Assembly (NCBI RefSeq): GCF_001294205.1
Contig: NZ_LAQT01000028.1
Span: 39,845-103,844 of the forward strand
DNA from: Amantichitinum ursilacus
GTDB lineage: Bacteria > Pseudomonadota > Gammaproteobacteria > Burkholderiales > Chitinibacteraceae
Reading direction: 5' to 3'
DNA length: 64,000 bases
Part shown: in pieces, positions 6,857 through 15,938 of the stretch
How the letters are laid out: each line of letters starts with the position of its first letter
Position numbering within the stretch: position 1 is the first letter of the stretch
The notes under the pieces: generated by a model
The model's input: the letters and a program-made list of their open reading frames with translations, nothing else
Told to the model about the DNA's origin: nothing
Database searches by the model: none
Position numbers and translations under genes: made by a program

Positions 6857-9800
6857 ATGTTTAGCAAAGTCCTGATCGCCAATCGCGGCGAGATTGCCTG
6901 CCGCATTATCAAAACACTCCAACGCATGGGCATCGCCGCGGTGGCGGTGTATTCCGAAGCGGACCGCCATGCGGCGCATGTGGCGCTGGCCGATGAGGCC
7001 GTTTGCGTCGGCCCGGCCGCAGCCGCACTCAGCTATTTGCGTAGTGAAACCATCCTGCAGGCCGCGCTGGATACCGGCGCGCAAGCCATCCATCCGGGCT
7101 ACGGTTTTCTGAGCGAAAACGCCGACTTTGCCGCAGCCTGCGCCGACGCGGGCATCGTGTTTATCGGCCCCAGACCGGAACATATGCGCGCCTTTGGCCT
7201 GAAGCACACCGCGCGCGAACTGGCGCAGCTGAACAACGTGCCGCTGTTGCCGGGCAGCGGTTTGCTGGCGGATGTGGCGGATGCGCGCATTCAGGCCGAA
7301 CGCATCGGCTATCCGGTGATGCTGAAAAGCACGGCGGGCGGGGGCGGCATCGGCATGCAGTTGTGTCGCGACGCCGACGGCCTGACACAGGCGTGGGCCG
7401 GCGTGCAGCGTTTGTCGCAAAACAACTTCAAGAACGGCGGCATCTATCTGGAGAAATTTGTCGAAGACGCGCGCCATATCGAAGTGCAGATTTTTGGCGC
7501 GTCCGACGGGCAGATTGTGCATCTGGGCGAACGCGATTGCTCCACGCAGCGGCGCAACCAGAAAGTGATTGAAGAAACGCCCGCGCCGCATTTAAGCGCC
7601 ACGCAGCGCCAGCAATTGTGCGACACCGCGGTGCGGCTGGTGCGTGCAGTGGGCTATCAGTCGGCCGGCACGGTGGAGTTTGTGTTCGATGTGCGCAGCC
7701 AGCAGTTTTATTTTCTGGAAGTAAACACGCGGCTGCAGGTGGAGCACGGCGTAACCGAGTTGGTGAACGAGGTCGATCTGGTGGAATGGATGCTGCTGGC
7801 CGCCGCAGGCGAGGGCCCGGATCTGAATGCCTGGCAGTGGCAGCCGCAGGGCGCGGCGATGCAGGTGCGCGTGTATGCCGAAGACCCCAACAAACAATTC
7901 CAGCCCGCCGCGGGCTTGCTGACGCATGTGCAACTGCCCGTCGAGGCGCGGGTGGATAGCTGGGTGAGCAGCGGCACCGAAGTGCCCGCATTTTATGATC
8001 CGCTGGTGGCCAAAATCCTCACCCATGGCGTGGATCGGGACGAAGCGCTTCGCCGTATGCAGCAGGCGCTGACCCAGACCGACCTGGCTGGCATCGAGAC
8101 CAATCTGGATTATCTGCGCCAGATTCTGGCCGATGATGTGTTTGCCAGTGGCCGCCAGATTACGCGTTCGCTGGCTGGCTTTAACTATCGTCCGGCCACC
8201 GTGGATGTGCTGGAAGCGGGTGTGCAATCGAGTATCCAGGACTGGCCCGGTCGAGTGGGCTATTGGGGCGTGGGCGTGCCGCCGTCCGGCCCGATGGACA
8301 GCCAGGCGTTGCGGCTGGCCAATCGACTGGTGGGCAATGCCGAAGGCGCCGCGGCGCTGGAACTGACCGTCACCGGCCCGTCATTGCGCTTTAATCGCGT
8401 CAGCGTGATTGCGCTGACCGGCGCGGCAATGGCGGCAACGCTGGACGATGTGCCGATGCCTTTGTGGCGCGCGGTGCCGGTGGCGGCGGGCAGCGTGTTA
8501 CGTGTCGGCGCGATTGAAGGCGGCGGTTGTCGCAGTTATCTGGCCGTCAGCGGCGGCTTTGCCGTGCCCGATTATCTGGGTAGCAAAGCCACCTTTACGT
8601 TGGGCCAGTTTGGTGGGCACGGCGGCCGCACCTTGCGCGTGGGCGATGTACTGCATCTGGGTGACGATAGCGCCTGTGTGGTCAACGAGCTGGCCAGCGC
8701 GGCCATCCCCGCTTACCCCACGCATTGGGATATTGGCGTGCTGTACGGCCCGCACGGTGCGCCCGATTTTTTTACCGATGCCGATATCGACGCGTTCTTT
8801 AACGCCGAATGGCAGGTGCATTACAACTCCAGCCGTACCGGCGTGCGGTTGATCGGCCCCAAGCCGGAGTGGGCGCGGCGCGATGGCGGCGAGGCCGGGC
8901 TGCATCCGTCCAATATCCACGACAACGCCTATGCTATCGGCGCGATCGACTTTACCGGCGATATGCCGGTGATACTGGGCCCGGACGGCCCCAGCCTTGG
9001 CGGCTTTGTTTGCCCGGCTGTGGTGGTGGATGCCGAATTGTGGAAGCTGGGCCAGCTGCGGCCTGGCAATACCGTGCGCTTTAAATGCGTGGATCGGACG
9101 CAGGCGGCCGCGATGCAAAGTGCGCTCGATCAACGCGTGGCTAGCCTGCAAGGCGATGCGCGCTTGCCTTTGCCCAGCGCGGAACGCGCCTCGCCCATCG
9201 TGCACCGCATCGCGGCGCAGGCCGACCAGCCCGAGATTGTGTGCCGCCAGGCGGGCGATCGTTATCTGCTGGTGGAATACGGCCCGCTGGTGCTCGATCT
9301 GGAACTGCGTTTGCGCGTGCAGGCGCTGTATCAATGGTTTGTCGATACCGCGCTGGCGGGTGTTATTGATCTGACGCCGGGCATCCGCTCCCTGCAAATC
9401 CACTTTGATCCGCGCGTTTTGCCCTTGCCGCGTTTGCTGGCCGCCATCGAGCGCGCCCAAGCCGGGTTGGTGGATATCGCCAGCATGGAAATCCCGTCGC
9501 GCACGGTGTGGCTACCGCTGAGTTGGGACGATGCGGCCACGCGGCTGGCCATTGATAAATACATGCAATCGGTGCGACCGGATGCGCCGTGGTGCCCCAG
9601 CAATATTGAATTTATCCGGCGCATTAACGGCCTGCCCGATCTCGACGCGGTGCAGCGCATCTTGTTTGAGGCCAGCTATCTGGTGATGGGGCTGGGTGAT
9701 GTGTACCTGGGCGCGCCGGTGGCCACGCCGCTGGACCCGCGCCACCGGCTGGTAACCACCAAATACAATCCGGCGCGTACCTGGACGCCCGAGAATGCGG

Positions 9801-10444
9801 TTGGCATCGGTGGCGCTTATCTGTGCGTGTATGGCATGGAAGGGCCGGGCGGGTATCAGTTTGTTGGCCGTACTGTGCAGATGTGGAACCGGCATAAAAC
9901 CACTGCCGATTTCACCGCAGGCAAGCCATGGTTGCTGCGCTTTTTTGATCAGATCCGCTTTTATCCGGTGAGCGCGGACGAACTGCTGCAAATGCGCGAG
10001 GACTTTATTGAGGGCCGCTTTAAATTGCGCATTGAAGAAGGCGTGTTCCGGCTGGGCGATTACCAGGCGTTTCTGGCGGAGCATGCGGCATCGATTGCTG
10101 CATTCCAGCGCACGCAACAAGCCGCATTTGCGGCGGAACGCGCGCATTGGGAAGCCACTGGCGCCAATGTCTACAACAGCGAACCCGCCGTGGCCGATAA
10201 CGCGGCTGAAGAAGTCGAACTGCCCGCAGGCCATAGCGCCGTGGCCACGCAGGTGGCCGGCAATGTGTGGAAGATCAACGTGGAGGCGGGCGCGGCCGTG
10301 ACGGCCGGGCAGGTGGTGGCCATTGTTGAATCGATGAAGATGGAGATCAACATCGTTGCCCCGCGCGCCGGTACCGTGCAGCAGGTGCTGTGCCAGGCGG
10401 GAACTGGCGTGGTGGCTGGCCAACGCTTGTTGGTGATCAGCTGA
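6857..10444 (+). CDS. Biotin-dependent guanidine (urea-type) carboxylase
   Basis: This 1195-residue enzyme has urea carboxylase architecture. The N-terminal biotin carboxylase covers about residues 1-450 (FSKVLIANRGEIACRI; ATP-grasp loop GGGGIGMQL; EVNTRLQVEHGVTE). A carboxyltransferase follows, built from KipA-like (about 455-770) and KipI-like (about 785-1000) halves. The C-terminal biotinyl domain has VESMKMEI, with Lys1161 as the biotin site. Such enzymes use ATP and bicarbonate. Members under guanidine-I riboswitches carboxylate guanidine in preference to urea, and the operon supports that here. The motif VGRTVQMWN has Asn1011 where, from memory, fungal urea carboxylases carry Asp, a change linked to guanidine preference. 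The ATG at 6857 was chosen because homology begins there. No allophanate hydrolase follows. Confidence 0.9.
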   Translation: MFSKVLIANRGEIACRIIKTLQRMGIAAVAVYSEADRHAAHVALADEAVCVGPAAAALSYLRSETILQAALDTGAQAIHPGYGFLSENADFAAACADAGIVFIGPRPEHMRAFGLKHTARELAQLNNVPLLPGSGLLADVADARIQAERIGYPVMLKSTAGGGGIGMQLCRDADGLTQAWAGVQRLSQNNFKNGGIYLEKFVEDARHIEVQIFGASDGQIVHLGERDCSTQRRNQKVIEETPAPHLSATQRQQLCDTAVRLVRAVGYQSAGTVEFVFDVRSQQFYFLEVNTRLQVEHGVTELVNEVDLVEWMLLAAAGEGPDLNAWQWQPQGAAMQVRVYAEDPNKQFQPAAGLLTHVQLPVEARVDSWVSSGTEVPAFYDPLVAKILTHGVDRDEALRRMQQALTQTDLAGIETNLDYLRQILADDVFASGRQITRSLAGFNYRPATVDVLEAGVQSSIQDWPGRVGYWGVGVPPSGPMDSQALRLANRLVGNAEGAAALELTVTGPSLRFNRVSVIALTGAAMAATLDDVPMPLWRAVPVAAGSVLRVGAIEGGGCRSYLAVSGGFAVPDYLGSKATFTLGQFGGHGGRTLRVGDVLHLGDDSACVVNELASAAIPAYPTHWDIGVLYGPHGAPDFFTDADIDAFFNAEWQVHYNSSRTGVRLIGPKPEWARRDGGEAGLHPSNIHDNAYAIGAIDFTGDMPVILGPDGPSLGGFVCPAVVVDAELWKLGQLRPGNTVRFKCVDRTQAAAMQSALDQRVASLQGDARLPLPSAERASPIVHRIAAQADQPEIVCRQAGDRYLLVEYGPLVLDLELRLRVQALYQWFVDTALAGVIDLTPGIRSLQIHFDPRVLPLPRLLAAIERAQAGLVDIASMEIPSRTVWLPLSWDDAATRLAIDKYMQSVRPDAPWCPSNIEFIRRINGLPDLDAVQRILFEASYLVMGLGDVYLGAPVATPLDPRHRLVTTKYNPARTWTPENAVGIGGAYLCVYGMEGPGGYQFVGRTVQMWNRHKTTADFTAGKPWLLRFFDQIRFYPVSADELLQMREDFIEGRFKLRIEEGVFRLGDYQAFLAEHAASIAAFQRTQQAAFAAERAHWEATGANVYNSEPAVADNAAEEVELPAGHSAVATQVAGNVWKINVEAGAAVTAGQVVAIVESMKMEINIVAPRAGTVQQVLCQAGTGVVAGQRLLVIS

Positions 10445-10448
10445 GATA

Positions 10449-10563
10449 GGGTGGGTCTGGACGGCGACGCCCAGCCCCACCACTCAAAGTGGCACGCCAA
10501 AATCACAGCCCATTGCTATGGCATTGATCGGTGGGACTGGGCGTCCCCCGTCCAGCTCCACCC
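10449..10563. repeat. Long imperfect inverted repeat after the carboxylase gene
   Basis: Arms at 10449-10481 and 10530-10563 match over about 33 bases with a few mismatches and one bulge, around a 48-base loop. It starts 5 bases after the stop codon of the carboxylase. It could terminate the operon in RNA form or be a small palindromic mobile-element remnant. It has no T-run. Confidence 0.6.
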
Positions 10564-10661
10564 ATGCGCAGCAGTTTTTGCGCATTTGCGGTCGTGCCTG
10601 TATCTGTGGCCGCACGCCGGGGCGCGGTATCCTGGTCGCCTGTTAACGCGAGGGCGCACCG

Positions 10662-10991
10662 ATGCAGATCGAACATATTCCGTTTGGCACCACCGACTGG
10701 AGCAAGGTCGCCGCGACCGAGCACGCGGGCAAGTTTGGCAAGGCGCTGTGGCGCACGCAGCAGATGGGTGCGATGCGCGTACGCATGGTGGAATACACGC
10801 CGGGCTATGTGGCCGACCACTGGTGCGAGAAAGGCCACGTGTTGCTGTGCCTGCAAGGCGAATTGCATACCGAACTGGCGGACGGGCGCGAGTTTGTGTT
10901 GCGGCCGGGGATGAGCTACCAGGTGGCCGATGGCGCGGAGCCGCATCGCTCGATGACGCTGACCGGGGCCAAGCTGTTTATCGTGGATTGA
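10662..10991 (+). CDS. Small single-domain cupin (DHCW-type)
   Basis: The 109-residue protein is one cupin barrel. It has the block VEYTPGYVADHWCEKGHVLL (about residues 45-64), which includes the Asp-His-Trp-Cys element that names this subgroup, followed by GEL and a second motif at LRPGMSYQVADGAEPHR. The His residues could bind a metal, but no reaction is known for the subgroup. It lies downstream of the guanidine operon, separated by a long inverted repeat, so co-transcription is doubtful. The ATG at 10662 is preceded by GAGGGCG. Confidence 0.8.
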   Translation: MQIEHIPFGTTDWSKVAATEHAGKFGKALWRTQQMGAMRVRMVEYTPGYVADHWCEKGHVLLCLQGELHTELADGREFVLRPGMSYQVADGAEPHRSMTLTGAKLFIVD

Positions 10992-11297
10992 GGCGTTGCC
11001 GCCGGGCTGTCAGCAGGTGTCCAGTATGTGTGCGCACGCGTCGGTTTGATCGAGATCGCGGCGCGCAAAGAAAGCCTGCGCTGTCTAATCGGATTTCGTG
11101 GCGGGCAAAGAAAAGCCCGCCAAAGAGGGCGGGCCAAATCCAACCACGGAGTCAACGCGCCTGCCTGCGCGTTGAAAAGAATATTGCGCTTTTCTGATAA
11201 AGCTAACAGCCAGGGCGACTCCTGGGTGGCGTGCTTACGCTTAAGTGCTTGAAAACAAACAAGGCGTGCCGCGAGAGCGCGCCTTATTGCATCCGCC
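10992..11297. other. Intergenic region between convergent cupin and glucanase genes
   Basis: This stretch holds the terminator described at 11104-11134. Short open frames (for example 11028-11252) have no ribosome site or family signal, and I see no gene here. Confidence 0.6.
11104..11134 (-). terminator. Intrinsic terminator downstream of the glucanase gene
   Basis: On the minus strand a 7-bp GC stem (11128-11134 with 11115-11121) is followed by TTTTCTTT. It lies about 165 bases beyond the glucanase stop codon, which gives that mRNA a long 3' tail. Confidence 0.7.
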
Positions 11298-13799
11298 TTA
11301 CCAGCCGCTATTACCTTGCACCTTGTTAAAGAAGCTGGCCGGTGCGCCGCCACTATCCAGCGGTGCAATGGCCGAGCCCGATACCGTGACGCCATCAAAA
11401 TTAACCTGGCCCCGCCCACCGTTATCCAGCACCTGAATGCCGTAGGTGCCCGCATTGGTCACGTGCACATTGCGCAGCGTGACATTGCTGAAGCTGGCGC
11501 TGTCCGCCGCTTGCAGCAATTGCGGCGAAAACTTCTCGCCTGGCGGCACATACGCCGTGCCAAAACCGCGGAATTCGATACCGGCGTAAGTCGGATCGAT
11601 AATGTCGACGGTATCCACCAGCACATTGGCCACGCTGCCTTCGCGCATATAAAACTTGAGCGCGCCGTGCTTCCACGGATTGGCCGTGTTTTCGAGGAAC
11701 ATCTGCCCGCCCGCCCGGATCAGCGAAATATTGCGGAAGGTGGTCATGCCCTGGAATGGATACGACGAGAACTCGTTATCCACCAGGATGCCCGGATAGG
11801 TCAGCACGTCTTCGCAGACGCTGTCCTCAAACGTATTGTCCTGTCCGCCATAGGCGGCAAAACAATTGGCGCGCCACGGCATTTGCACCGTGATTTTGCG
11901 GAACGTGTTGTTATGCCCGATGCCCTGGTCTGGCGCATTAACCGCAGCGGGGTCAATAAAGCCGGAACCCAGCTGGTAGGTTTTATCACGCACCCAATTG
12001 GTCCATTTAATCGACCACACCACGGCCGCATCATCACCGGTATTACGCATATGGCAATTCTCGACCAGCGTATTGGAGGTGCCGTTATCGAGATTGATGC
12101 CGTCCGCGTAGGTATTGCGGATACGGCAATTGCGAATGGTCAGACCGCTGGTAGGTTGGGTTTGATACGGCGGGTCATTGCCCACCCAGATTGCGCCCAC
12201 TTCATGCTCGATCCAGACGTTTTCGATGAGCGAGTTAAGCCCCATGGGTCCGGCGAAGGCTTTTTGTACGCCTTGGGTTTCTTCGGCGCGTGCGGTGGCT
12301 TCGCCATAAATCGAGAAATCACCAAATACGCATTTCGCCGTGGCGCCATAGCAAAAGAACATCGCTTTAGGGCCTTTCAGCACGGTATACCACATGCCGG
12401 CCCCGCGAATTTCAATGCCGGGATTATCGAGGCCCACGTTGCCGCCGGTAATTTTGTTGGCCAGATAAGTGCCGGGCGGAAACCACAATTTTTGCGTGGA
12501 GCGCATGGCCCGCAAAATATCGTCGGCATGGTCAATCCCGTCATTGGGCTGAATGCCGAATGCGGTCACCGAAGTAAAGCCCGCGGGCATGGTTAATGGC
12601 GCAGGCACGTTTTCGAAATCAACCAGATCGATCGCGTAAAAACCGGCGTTGTCTTGCGCGTCGCGTTGCAATTTGACTTCAGCGCCCACCGGAATCGGGG
12701 TGTCGAGCAATAAACGCACTTCATCAAAAAACGTATGCGGTTGGGCGGCGGGGGTATCGACCACGGGATCGCCAATTAATCCGCCTTGATAAGACCAGGC
12801 GTAATGCGACGTCAGCGCCAGCGATTTGACGCGTTGCCCATTGATATACAAACCGAGCGATGCGTTGATGCCGCCGCCACTGGGCGCATCGGGAATCGAA
12901 TAACGCACCACAATTGAATTGGCAGCGGCATTGGTGTGAAACGCCACGTAATCGCCGGTGCGGTTTAATTGCACCGCGCTGCGGCCGATGGCTTCGGCCT
13001 GGATATAAGCGGCATCCCACTTGGTGCGGTTGGGCGGCAGGATTTGCGCATTGGTGGCGGCGGCTTCGGCCTGGAATTCAACCCACGGCGCATCCATGCC
13101 GCGGCCGCTGGTGGGCGTCGGCGTTGGGGTCGGCGTTGGGGCTGGTGTGGGAGCCGGTGTGGGCGCGGGGGTAGGGACGGGTGTCGGTACAGGCGTCGGC
13201 GCCGGTGTGGGGACGGGCGTAGGCGCCGGAGTCGGTGCGGGCGTGGGGACCGGTGTCGGCGCGGGGGTTGGGGCCGGCGTTGGTGTTGGCGTGGGTGCCG
13301 GTCCGCTGACCGTCTGCAACTGCCACTGCGCGCTGGCCCACACTGGATAAATCCCGCCAATCTGCGCCGAGCCCACCAGATCCTGAATATGAATGTATTG
13401 ACCTTGGTGCCAGCGGCTTTGCAGGCGCACATAACCGTCGCCGGTGTCTTCGACGATCCACATCGCGCTTTCCCAGCTGGGTTGGCGCGGCGAGGCCTGT
13501 ACCAGACCGTTATTGCTTTCAATATTCAGATATTCGCCAGTCTGGGTATTTCTGAATTCGTAATAGCCGTCGCTGGTCTTTTCGACGACCCAGCTATACA
13601 GCCCGCTGGTACCGGTGCCATAGCCGGCGTTGGTGCCGGCGTCATACAGATAGTTGCTTTGCCAGCGGTTAACGATGCGCACTGTAGAACCAACCACGGG
13701 CGCGGCGTCCGCCTCGATCGGTAACACCAGGCAAAAGGCGCTGGCGAGCGCCAGATTGGCCAGCGTCTGGCCAAATCTACGGATGGTGGATTGCTTCAC
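11298..13799 (-). CDS. Secreted modular GH87 alpha-1,3-glucanase (mycodextranase/mutanase family)
   Basis: This 833-residue exported enzyme starts at GTG 13799 with a GGAGGA site, followed by a signal peptide to about residue 33 (ADAAP). A ricin/beta-trefoil-like carbohydrate-binding domain (about 37-160) with repeated Trp/Tyr blocks comes next. A Pro-Thr linker (about 164-230), a CBM35/CBM6-like sandwich (about 232-405) and a right-handed beta-helix (about 410-833) follow. In the helix, YADGIN and NTGDDAAV place Asp566, Asp589 and Asp590 with spacings of 23 and 24. From memory these equal the catalytic triad spacing of the Paenibacillus GH87 enzyme AglFH1. GH87 enzymes cut alpha-1,3-glucan of fungal walls or dental mutan. 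The in-frame extension to 13967 lacks a ribosome site and was not used. Confidence 0.85.
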   Translation of the reverse strand: MKQSTIRRFGQTLANLALASAFCLVLPIEADAAPVVGSTVRIVNRWQSNYLYDAGTNAGYGTGTSGLYSWVVEKTSDGYYEFRNTQTGEYLNIESNNGLVQASPRQPSWESAMWIVEDTGDGYVRLQSRWHQGQYIHIQDLVGSAQIGGIYPVWASAQWQLQTVSGPAPTPTPTPAPTPAPTPVPTPAPTPAPTPVPTPAPTPVPTPVPTPAPTPAPTPAPTPTPTPTPTSGRGMDAPWVEFQAEAAATNAQILPPNRTKWDAAYIQAEAIGRSAVQLNRTGDYVAFHTNAAANSIVVRYSIPDAPSGGGINASLGLYINGQRVKSLALTSHYAWSYQGGLIGDPVVDTPAAQPHTFFDEVRLLLDTPIPVGAEVKLQRDAQDNAGFYAIDLVDFENVPAPLTMPAGFTSVTAFGIQPNDGIDHADDILRAMRSTQKLWFPPGTYLANKITGGNVGLDNPGIEIRGAGMWYTVLKGPKAMFFCYGATAKCVFGDFSIYGEATARAEETQGVQKAFAGPMGLNSLIENVWIEHEVGAIWVGNDPPYQTQPTSGLTIRNCRIRNTYADGINLDNGTSNTLVENCHMRNTGDDAAVVWSIKWTNWVRDKTYQLGSGFIDPAAVNAPDQGIGHNNTFRKITVQMPWRANCFAAYGGQDNTFEDSVCEDVLTYPGILVDNEFSSYPFQGMTTFRNISLIRAGGQMFLENTANPWKHGALKFYMREGSVANVLVDTVDIIDPTYAGIEFRGFGTAYVPPGEKFSPQLLQAADSASFSNVTLRNVHVTNAGTYGIQVLDNGGRGQVNFDGVTVSGSAIAPLDSGGAPASFFNKVQGNSGW
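13106..13308 (-). repeat. Pro-Thr linker coding repeat in the glucanase
   Basis: Short GGT/GGG-rich direct repeats encode tandem (Ala/Val/Thr)-Pro-Thr-Pro units, residues about 164-230. They join the lectin-like module to the CBM-catalytic part. Such tracts are prone to slippage, so length variation between strains is likely. Confidence 0.85.
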
Positions 13800-13985
13800 G
13801 TTGTCCTCCAACACAGTCGGGAACAGGCGGGCCGGCATGGCCTGCCTGGCTCTGTGGCAGGCGGTGGCGTAACGTTGCGCGCCTTGCAGGCCAATTGCCG
13901 CGTGGGTGATGACTGCGGCGCCAGCGGTGATGCCGGTCGGGGTTTTGGTCGGTGTGCGGTTGAGCAAGTTATGCAGAACGCCAGC

Positions 13986-14001
13986 TTGAAAGCGATTTCA
14001 A
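13986..14001. promoter_or_regulatory. LacI-family operator candidate at the glucanase promoter
   Basis: TTGAAAGCGATTTCAA is a near-perfect palindrome with the central CG typical of LacI-family sites (TGAAA-N-CG-N-TTTCA). It overlaps the -10 hexamer and probable start of the minus-strand promoter at 14000-14028, 187 bases upstream of the glucanase start, as expected for a repressor responding to a sugar. No LacI gene is in the window. Confidence 0.6.
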
Positions 14002-14028
14002 CCTATGTACCGTTTTGTATCGCGTCAA
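14000..14028 (-). promoter_or_regulatory. Predicted sigma-70 promoter of the glucanase gene
   Basis: On the minus strand TTGACG (14028-14023) and TAGGTT (14005-14000) are separated by 17 bases. The -35 is strong and the -10 weak. The LacI-like palindrome covers the -10 region. Confidence 0.45.
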
Positions 14029-14329
14029 CGTGGCGCCAAGCGGCGACGCTTGCTGCAGCGCGCCATTGCCGCTGCTGCGCTTGGCGGTCTTCGGGGCGCG
14101 CGATCATGCTGCGGTGCTCTGCACACGTGTGCAGCTGACCGCGCACGCTGACCAGTGGTGGTGTTTGGCGTGTGATAAACGGCAATCAACGCTTGGAGGG
14201 CGATCGGTGCACACTGCAAGCGGTTTCAGCGGCGAGTGCGCCAGCTCACAGGGGTGAGGCAGGCACGTTGAGAATATTCTGATGCCTACCTATTCTTGCG
14301 CTCAATAACACGCTTAGGGAATCACCATC

Positions 14330-14539
14330 ATGTCGCGCCGCCTGCCAGAAACTGCGCTGCCCAATCCATCCGTCAAAGAATCTGCCGCCTTGTTGCGCAC
14401 GATGCAGGCGGCCATGGCGCTGGCGCAAATGCAGGGCCGACCCGTGGACGAGATGCTGAAAGCGCGTGCGCAAGCGCTGGAATCTTCGTTGACGCGTATT
14501 GTGCGTGCCAGCACGGGTGTGGTAGCACTGGCGGCCTAA
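14330..14539 (+). CDS. Small uncharacterised protein (69 aa)
   Basis: The product is short, Ala/Leu/Met-rich and probably all-helical, with no signal peptide, cysteine or recognised domain. Support for it being real is an AGGGAA site before ATG 14330, a compact intergenic setting and an intrinsic terminator just after the stop (14571-14602). I cannot suggest a function. Confidence 0.5.
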   Translation: MSRRLPETALPNPSVKESAALLRTMQAAMALAQMQGRPVDEMLKARAQALESSLTRIVRASTGVVALAA

Positions 14540-14570
14540 CCCTGCACTTGTCGCAGTAAAACGCAGCGCA

Positions 14571-14602
14571 AAAAAAATCCGACTGAAGCGTCGGATTTTT
14601 TT
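14571..14602. terminator. Bidirectional intrinsic terminator
   Basis: The stem AAAAAAATCCGAC (14571-14583) pairs with GTCGGATTTTTTT (14590-14602) around a 6-base loop. It has A- and T-runs on both sides and serves the 69-aa gene on the plus strand and the H-NS-like gene on the minus strand. Confidence 0.9.
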
Positions 14603-14638
14603 ATTGCTGTTTTAATGCGTTCTTGATCAGGCCAGGCC

Positions 14639-14974
14639 TTAGATCAGGAAGTCTTCCAGTTTGCCGCCCTTGGCCACTGCATCCAGAATCCATTGCGGTT
14701 TACGACCACGGCCCGACCAGGTAGCGCTATGGTCAGCCGGATTGCGATATTTGGGTTCGCTGGGTTTTTTGTCGGCTTTAACGGCTTTTACTTTGCCGCC
14801 GGTCGCGCCTACCAGTTCATCAAGATTGAAACCGCGCGCTTGCGCCAGTTCGCGCAATTGCGCCAGCGTATCGGTACGCTCGCTGACTTTGCGATGGTTG
14901 ATCTGCGCTTCGACATCTTTTTGCAGTTGAAACAGTTGGGGCAAGGTATAGCCGCTAAAATCAAAATCTGCCAT
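14639..14974 (-). CDS. H-NS family nucleoid-associated DNA-binding protein
   Basis: This 111-residue protein has an N-terminal helical oligomerisation region (about 1-60) and a C-terminal H-NS DNA-binding domain. The signature is KYRNPADHSATWSGRGRKPQW, broken here as KYRNPADHSATW then SGRGRKPQW (about residues 78-98). The Arg-Gly-Arg loop inserts in the minor groove of AT-rich DNA and silences transferred genes. The start at 14974 has AGGAGA upstream; the longer in-frame reading to 15064 lacks a ribosome site. It is transcribed divergently from the DUF427 gene. I cannot tell whether it is the main H-NS/BpH3-type protein of the cell or a paralog. Confidence 0.9.
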   Translation of the reverse strand: MADFDFSGYTLPQLFQLQKDVEAQINHRKVSERTDTLAQLRELAQARGFNLDELVGATGGKVKAVKADKKPSEPKYRNPADHSATWSGRGRKPQWILDAVAKGGKLEDFLI

Positions 14975-15418
14975 TGCTTGATTCTCCTGATGTGTTGGGT
15001 CTGTTGTGTGTGCTGCGCTGTCCTGCTGTATTTGCAATAAGCAAGACGGGTGCGAGGTAGTCAATATGCATGATAAAGCGCTAATTAGAAAGCCCGATTT
15101 GCATTTTTCCGGATTGAATGGGGTCGCTTAATCAGCATTTGCTGCAAATGACGGCCCGCTAATCCATTGCCAATACACGCTTTAAGCCGGGCAATCCTGC
15201 AGCGAACCGCACTGGCGGTAATAGTTGCGCCGTAACAGACTTGATTGCGCCTTTAGTCGCGGGCGGCCTGCAAAGCGTAAGGCTTCCAATTAATCGCAAA
15301 TTAATTGCCGTAACAAATGAGTTACATGTGGCGGGCCAATTGCCGCATCGGTATATACGGCGGCAATGTTGCCGCGCGGCTATCTATACTGGTGACGCCA
15401 CCCTCAGGAGTAAACAGC
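14975..15418. other. Divergent intergenic region between H-NS-like and DUF427 genes
   Basis: The region is AT-rich near the H-NS-like gene, consistent with autoregulation. It contains a perfect 13-bp palindrome ATTTGCTGCAAAT (15137-15149). TATACT-like hexamers near 15385-15390 could serve the DUF427 gene. No gene was found. Confidence 0.4.
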
Positions 15419-15799
15419 ATGACTGATCGCGCAATCAAAACACCGGGGCCTGACCACCCCATTCACATTACGCAAAGCGCTGACCACATCGTGGTCGAAG
15501 TGGCGGGGAAAATCATTGCCGATACCCGGCGCGCGCTGGTATTGCAAGAAGCCAGCTATCCCCCGGTGTATTACATACCGCGTGCCGATGTGGATGTCGG
15601 CGCATTGCAGCGTACGGATCACCATACCTATTGCCCTTATAAAGGCGACTGCAGTTATTACAGTATTCCAGCGGGCGGCGGTCGCGCGGTAAATGCCATC
15701 TGGACTTACGAGACACCGTATCCGGCCGTGGCCGCAATCCAGAGTCATATGGCGTTTTACCCCGACCGGGTTGATCGGTTTAATGTGCAGCCCGCGTAA
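15419..15799 (+). CDS. DUF427 family protein
   Basis: The 126-residue protein matches DUF427: the order VVEVAGKIIADT, YPPVYYIPRADVD, TYCPYKGDCSYYSI and ETPYPAVAAIQSHMAFYPDRV is typical. The family is a small beta-fold of unknown biochemical role. The start at 15419 is supported by TCAGGAG 9 bases upstream; the longer open frame from 15317 lacks such a site. It is divergent from the H-NS-like gene and lies 139 bases before mutS. Confidence 0.85.
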   Translation: MTDRAIKTPGPDHPIHITQSADHIVVEVAGKIIADTRRALVLQEASYPPVYYIPRADVDVGALQRTDHHTYCPYKGDCSYYSIPAGGGRAVNAIWTYETPYPAVAAIQSHMAFYPDRVDRFNVQPA

Positions 15800-15938
15800 T
15801 AAACGTCTGCAGCCATTGCGCACAATGCGGGCAGCGGCTTTATAACGGCGCGCTGCGCGCATCGTTGCGTGTTGTTCAGGCGAATGCATAAGCTCGCGTT
15901 ACAATACCGCCCAATATTGGTCAGGACGGAATGCGACG

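Larger units (their letters stand above)
13800..14329. other. Divergent intergenic region upstream of the glucanase gene
   Basis: This 530-bp region holds the glucanase promoter and operator (13986-14028), described separately. Elsewhere it has several overlapping short open frames (for example 14015-14257) without ribosome sites, which I take to be chance. No repeat or RNA gene was seen. Confidence 0.5.

Noticed and set aside
5834..7591. 585-codon minus-strand frame over the deiminase and carboxylase genes
   Set aside because: Antisense shadow of two well-supported genes, with no recognisable domain.
6857..10444. Annotation as plain urea carboxylase / urea uptake operon
   Set aside because: The guanidine-I riboswitch and the DUF1989 pair point to guanidine; urea is kept only as a secondary possibility.
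13106..13308. Short-repeat block that could be mistaken for a CRISPR-like or satellite array
   Set aside because: Units are only 6-12 bp, in frame, and encode the Pro-Thr linker of the glucanase.
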